From: Jannaschia aquimarina
GTDB lineage: Bacteria; Pseudomonadota; Alphaproteobacteria; Rhodobacterales; Rhodobacteraceae
Assembly: GCF_000877395.1 (NCBI RefSeq)
Contig: NZ_JYFE01000013.1
Location: 1-53,623 of the forward strand
Direction of reading: 5' to 3'
Length of the DNA: 53,623 bases
Position 1 is the first letter of the stretch; each line of letters opens with the position of its first letter. Below the pieces are notes generated by a model. That model was not told the DNA's origin, ran no database searches, and worked only from the letters and a program-made list of their open reading frames with translations. The position numbers and the translations under genes are program-made. This document shows, piece by piece, positions 51,661-53,623 of this stretch.

Positions 51661-53508
51661 ATGTTGCGCATCAACGATCTCGCTTATTCCGTCGCGGGCC
51701 GCCCCTTGCTGGAGGGGGCGTCCGTCACCGTGCCTTCTGGCCACAAGGTGGGCATCGTGGGTCGCAACGGGACGGGAAAGACGACGCTGTTCCGCCTCAT
51801 CCGGGGGGAGCTGACACCCGATGCAGGCGAGATCTCCTTGCCGGAGCGGGCGCGGGTCGGCGGTGTCGCGCAGGAGGCCAAGGCCGACGACCGTACGCTG
51901 GTCGAGACGGTCCTGTCTCACGATACCGAGCGCGCGGCGCTGATGGCGGAGGCCGAGACGGCCACCGACCCGGGCCGCATCGCAGACGTACAGGCCCGGT
52001 TGACCGACATCGACGCCTGGTCGGCCGAGGCACGGGCGGCGACGATCCTGGCCGGGCTGGGCTTCGACGAGGCGGCGCAGGTGCGGCGGACGCGCGATTT
52101 CTCGGGCGGGTGGCGGATGCGGGTGGCGCTGGCGGGGGTGTTGTTCTCGGCGCCGGATCTGCTTTTGCTGGATGAGCCGACGAACTACCTGGACCTCGAA
52201 GGGGCGCTGTGGCTGGAGCAATATCTCGCCGGCTATCCCCATACGGTGCTCATCATTTCCCACGACCGGGGGCTTCTGAACCGGGCCGTGGGGCACATCC
52301 TGCATCTCGAGGACAAGCGGCTGACGCTTTATACGGGCGGCTACGATACCTTTGCGAGGACCCGGGCCGAGCGGCGTGCGGTGCAGGCGGCCGAAGCCGC
52401 CAAGCAGGAAGTGCGGCGGGCGCATCTCCAGAGCTTCGTGGATCGCTTCAAGGCCAAGGCGAGCAAGGCCAAACAGGCACAGAGCCGGGTCAAGATGCTG
52501 GAGCGGATGGAGACGATCCGCGCGCCCGAGGATGCGGCCCGGACGGTTTTCACCTTCCCCGAGCCCGAACAGCTTGCGCCGCCGATCCTGCGGATGGAGG
52601 GCGCATCGGTCGGCTACGACGGGCCGCCTGTGCTGCGGCGGCTGGACCTGCGGATCGACCAGGACGACCGGATCGCCCTGCTGGGTCGGAACGGCGAGGG
52701 GAAATCGACGCTGTCCAAGGCCTTGGTCGGCGAACTTCAGGCGGCGGAGGGGCGGCGCCATGCCTCCTCCAAGCTGCGTATCGGGTATTTCGCGCAGCAT
52801 CAGGTGGATGCGTTGCATCTGGACGAGACGCCGTTGGACCATCTTCGTCGGGAGCGCCCCGATGAAGCCCCGGCGAAATTGCGGGCGCGACTGGCGACGT
52901 TCGGGCTGGGGGCGGACCATGCGGAGGTGGAGGTGGGGCGCCTCTCGGGTGGGCAGAAGGCGAGATTGTCCTTGCTTCTCGGGACGTTGGATGCGCCCCA
53001 TCTGCTGATTCTCGATGAGCCGACGAACCACCTGGACATCGAGAGCCGCGAGGCGCTGGTAGAGGCGCTGACGGCCTATTCGGGCGCGGTGGTTCTGGTG
53101 AGCCACGACATGCACCTTCTCAGCCTCGTGGCAGACCGGTTGTGGCTGGTGAAGGGCGGGCGGGTCGCGCCCTACGAAGGTGATCTGGAGAGCTATCGCG
53201 GGGAGCTTCTGGGACGTGAAGATCGATCCGGAAGGCCCGAGAAGAAAAAGGAAAAATCCAAGCCCTCCCGGGAGCGTATCCTGGAGCTGCGCGCCGAGGT
53301 GAGGCGGTGCGAGGAGCGGGTCGCGAAGATCGAGGCCATGCGCGACAAGCTGGCGAAGAAGCTTGCCGATCCGGGCATGTATGCCGACGACAAGGTGGGC
53401 GAGCTGGAGGTCTGGAACCGCAAATATGCCGAGGTGAACGAGGCGGCGGACCGGGCCGAGGCGCTCTGGATGGCGGCGGCGGAGAAGCTCGAACGGGCGG
53501 AGGCCTGA
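51661..53508 (+). CDS. ABC-F family ATPase (YheS-like)
   Basis: 615 residues with two ABC domains in one chain and no membrane part. Walker A1 is GRNGTGKTT (34-42) and Walker A2 is GRNGEGKST (about 345). Signatures [12 protein letters not shown] and [12 protein letters not shown] and Walker B motifs [12 protein letters not shown] and [12 protein letters not shown] are complete. The inter-domain linker [22 protein letters not shown] and a C-terminal coiled coil (about 540-615) fit YheS-type proteins. ABC-F proteins act on ribosomes or the translation cycle. ATG 51661 begins the conserved [10 protein letters not shown]. Confidence 0.9.
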   Translation: MLRINDLAYSVAGRPLLEGASVTVPSGHKVGIVGRNGTGKTTLFRLIRGELTPDAGEISLPERARVGGVAQEAKADDRTLVETVLSHDTERAALMAEAETATDPGRIADVQARLTDIDAWSAEARAATILAGLGFDEAAQVRRTRDFSGGWRMRVALAGVLFSAPDLLLLDEPTNYLDLEGALWLEQYLAGYPHTVLIISHDRGLLNRAVGHILHLEDKRLTLYTGGYDTFARTRAERRAVQAAEAAKQEVRRAHLQSFVDRFKAKASKAKQAQSRVKMLERMETIRAPEDAARTVFTFPEPEQLAPPILRMEGASVGYDGPPVLRRLDLRIDQDDRIALLGRNGEGKSTLSKALVGELQAAEGRRHASSKLRIGYFAQHQVDALHLDETPLDHLRRERPDEAPAKLRARLATFGLGADHAEVEVGRLSGGQKARLSLLLGTLDAPHLLILDEPTNHLDIESREALVEALTAYSGAVVLVSHDMHLLSLVADRLWLVKGGRVAPYEGDLESYRGELLGREDRSGRPEKKKEKSKPSRERILELRAEVRRCEERVAKIEAMRDKLAKKLADPGMYADDKVGELEVWNRKYAEVNEAADRAEALWMAAAEKLERAEA

Positions 53509-53531
53509 GCCCCGATCGGCGGAAATCCGCT

Positions 53532-53583
53532 GTGCACCCCCCGTGCACCCCCTGTGCACCCCCCGTCTGCACGATCGGCAGAC
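53532..53583 (+). repeat. Phased GTGCAC/C-run repeat array, copy C
   Basis: GTGCAC units start at 53532, 53543 and 53554, exactly 11 bp apart, with C-runs between them. GTCTGCAC follows at 53565-53572, as at the end of array A. The last unit opens an inverted repeat GTCTGC/GCAGAC (53565-53570 and 53578-53583). It lies 23 bp after the ABC-F stop; the next gene is outside the window. Confidence 0.88.
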
Positions 53584-53623
53584 GGACCGGTTGCGCGCCG
53601 CCTTGCGCGGCCCGCACGGCAGC

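Overview
The window looks like chromosomal DNA from an alphaproteobacterium of the Rhodobacteraceae (Roseobacter group). The evidence is the very high GC content, the dense and often overlapping genes, and a family-typical gene set: the run lptF-lptG-lptD-surA-pdxA-rsmA divergent from pepA-holC, a TIGR02302-like protein beside lysA, a DUF4167 protein after prfA-prmC, an aa3-type ctaD, and YcgN. There is no phage, transposase, integrase or CRISPR array. This assignment rests on remembered family features, not on a search.

Layout. 1-1.7 kb: a small exported protein, a HemJ-like membrane protein and a DUF599 protein (minus strand). 1.7-5.7 kb: glcD-glcE-glcF (glycolate oxidase), preceded by a clear promoter with an overlapping palindrome. 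5.8-7.6 kb: two tandem secreted trypsin-like proteases. 7.8-10.3 kb: ftsE-ftsX-plsC (minus), divergent from a zinc-ribbon membrane protein, then the large Q/G-rich TIGR02302-like protein, lysA and a DUF2834 protein. 15.8-18.7 kb: an AAC(6')-like acetyltransferase, L-threonine aldolase, YcgN and ribF.

18.7-28.3 kb holds the most distinctive block. All its genes are on the minus strand: an amino-acid ABC importer (four genes), a dimethylarginine dimethylaminohydrolase-like enzyme, a TetR regulator, an AruH-like aminotransferase, an AruI-like ThDP decarboxylase, an aldehyde dehydrogenase and an SDR. Together they read as an uptake and degradation module for arginine or N-methylated arginine: import, then either hydrolysis to citrulline or transamination, decarboxylation and oxidation to a guanidinobutyrate-type acid. 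The substrate is inferred, not shown.

28.4-32.0 kb: ctaD with an overlapping DUF2244 gene, an unrecognised conserved-looking gene and lipB. 32.1-35.9 kb: an exported peptidoglycan-binding-like protein, tRNA-Leu(GAG), a glycerate 2-kinase-like gene and a DUF1499 protein. 36-39 kb: a small cysteine-rich exported protein, prfA, prmC and DUF4167. 39.4-46.8 kb: the outer-membrane biogenesis/ribosome-maturation operon. 46.9-53.5 kb: pepA, holC, a 53-residue exported ORF, a MATE exporter, a DUF2383-like protein, ndk and a YheS-like ABC-F ATPase.

The least explained signal is non-coding. A family of phased repeats (GTGCAC plus a C-run, 11-bp period, with GTGCAGAC/GTCTGCAC end units) forms arrays at 491-531, 34006-34074 and 53532-53583, with a single related copy at 38318-38331. 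Where a downstream gene is visible, the C-rich strand always matches its coding strand.
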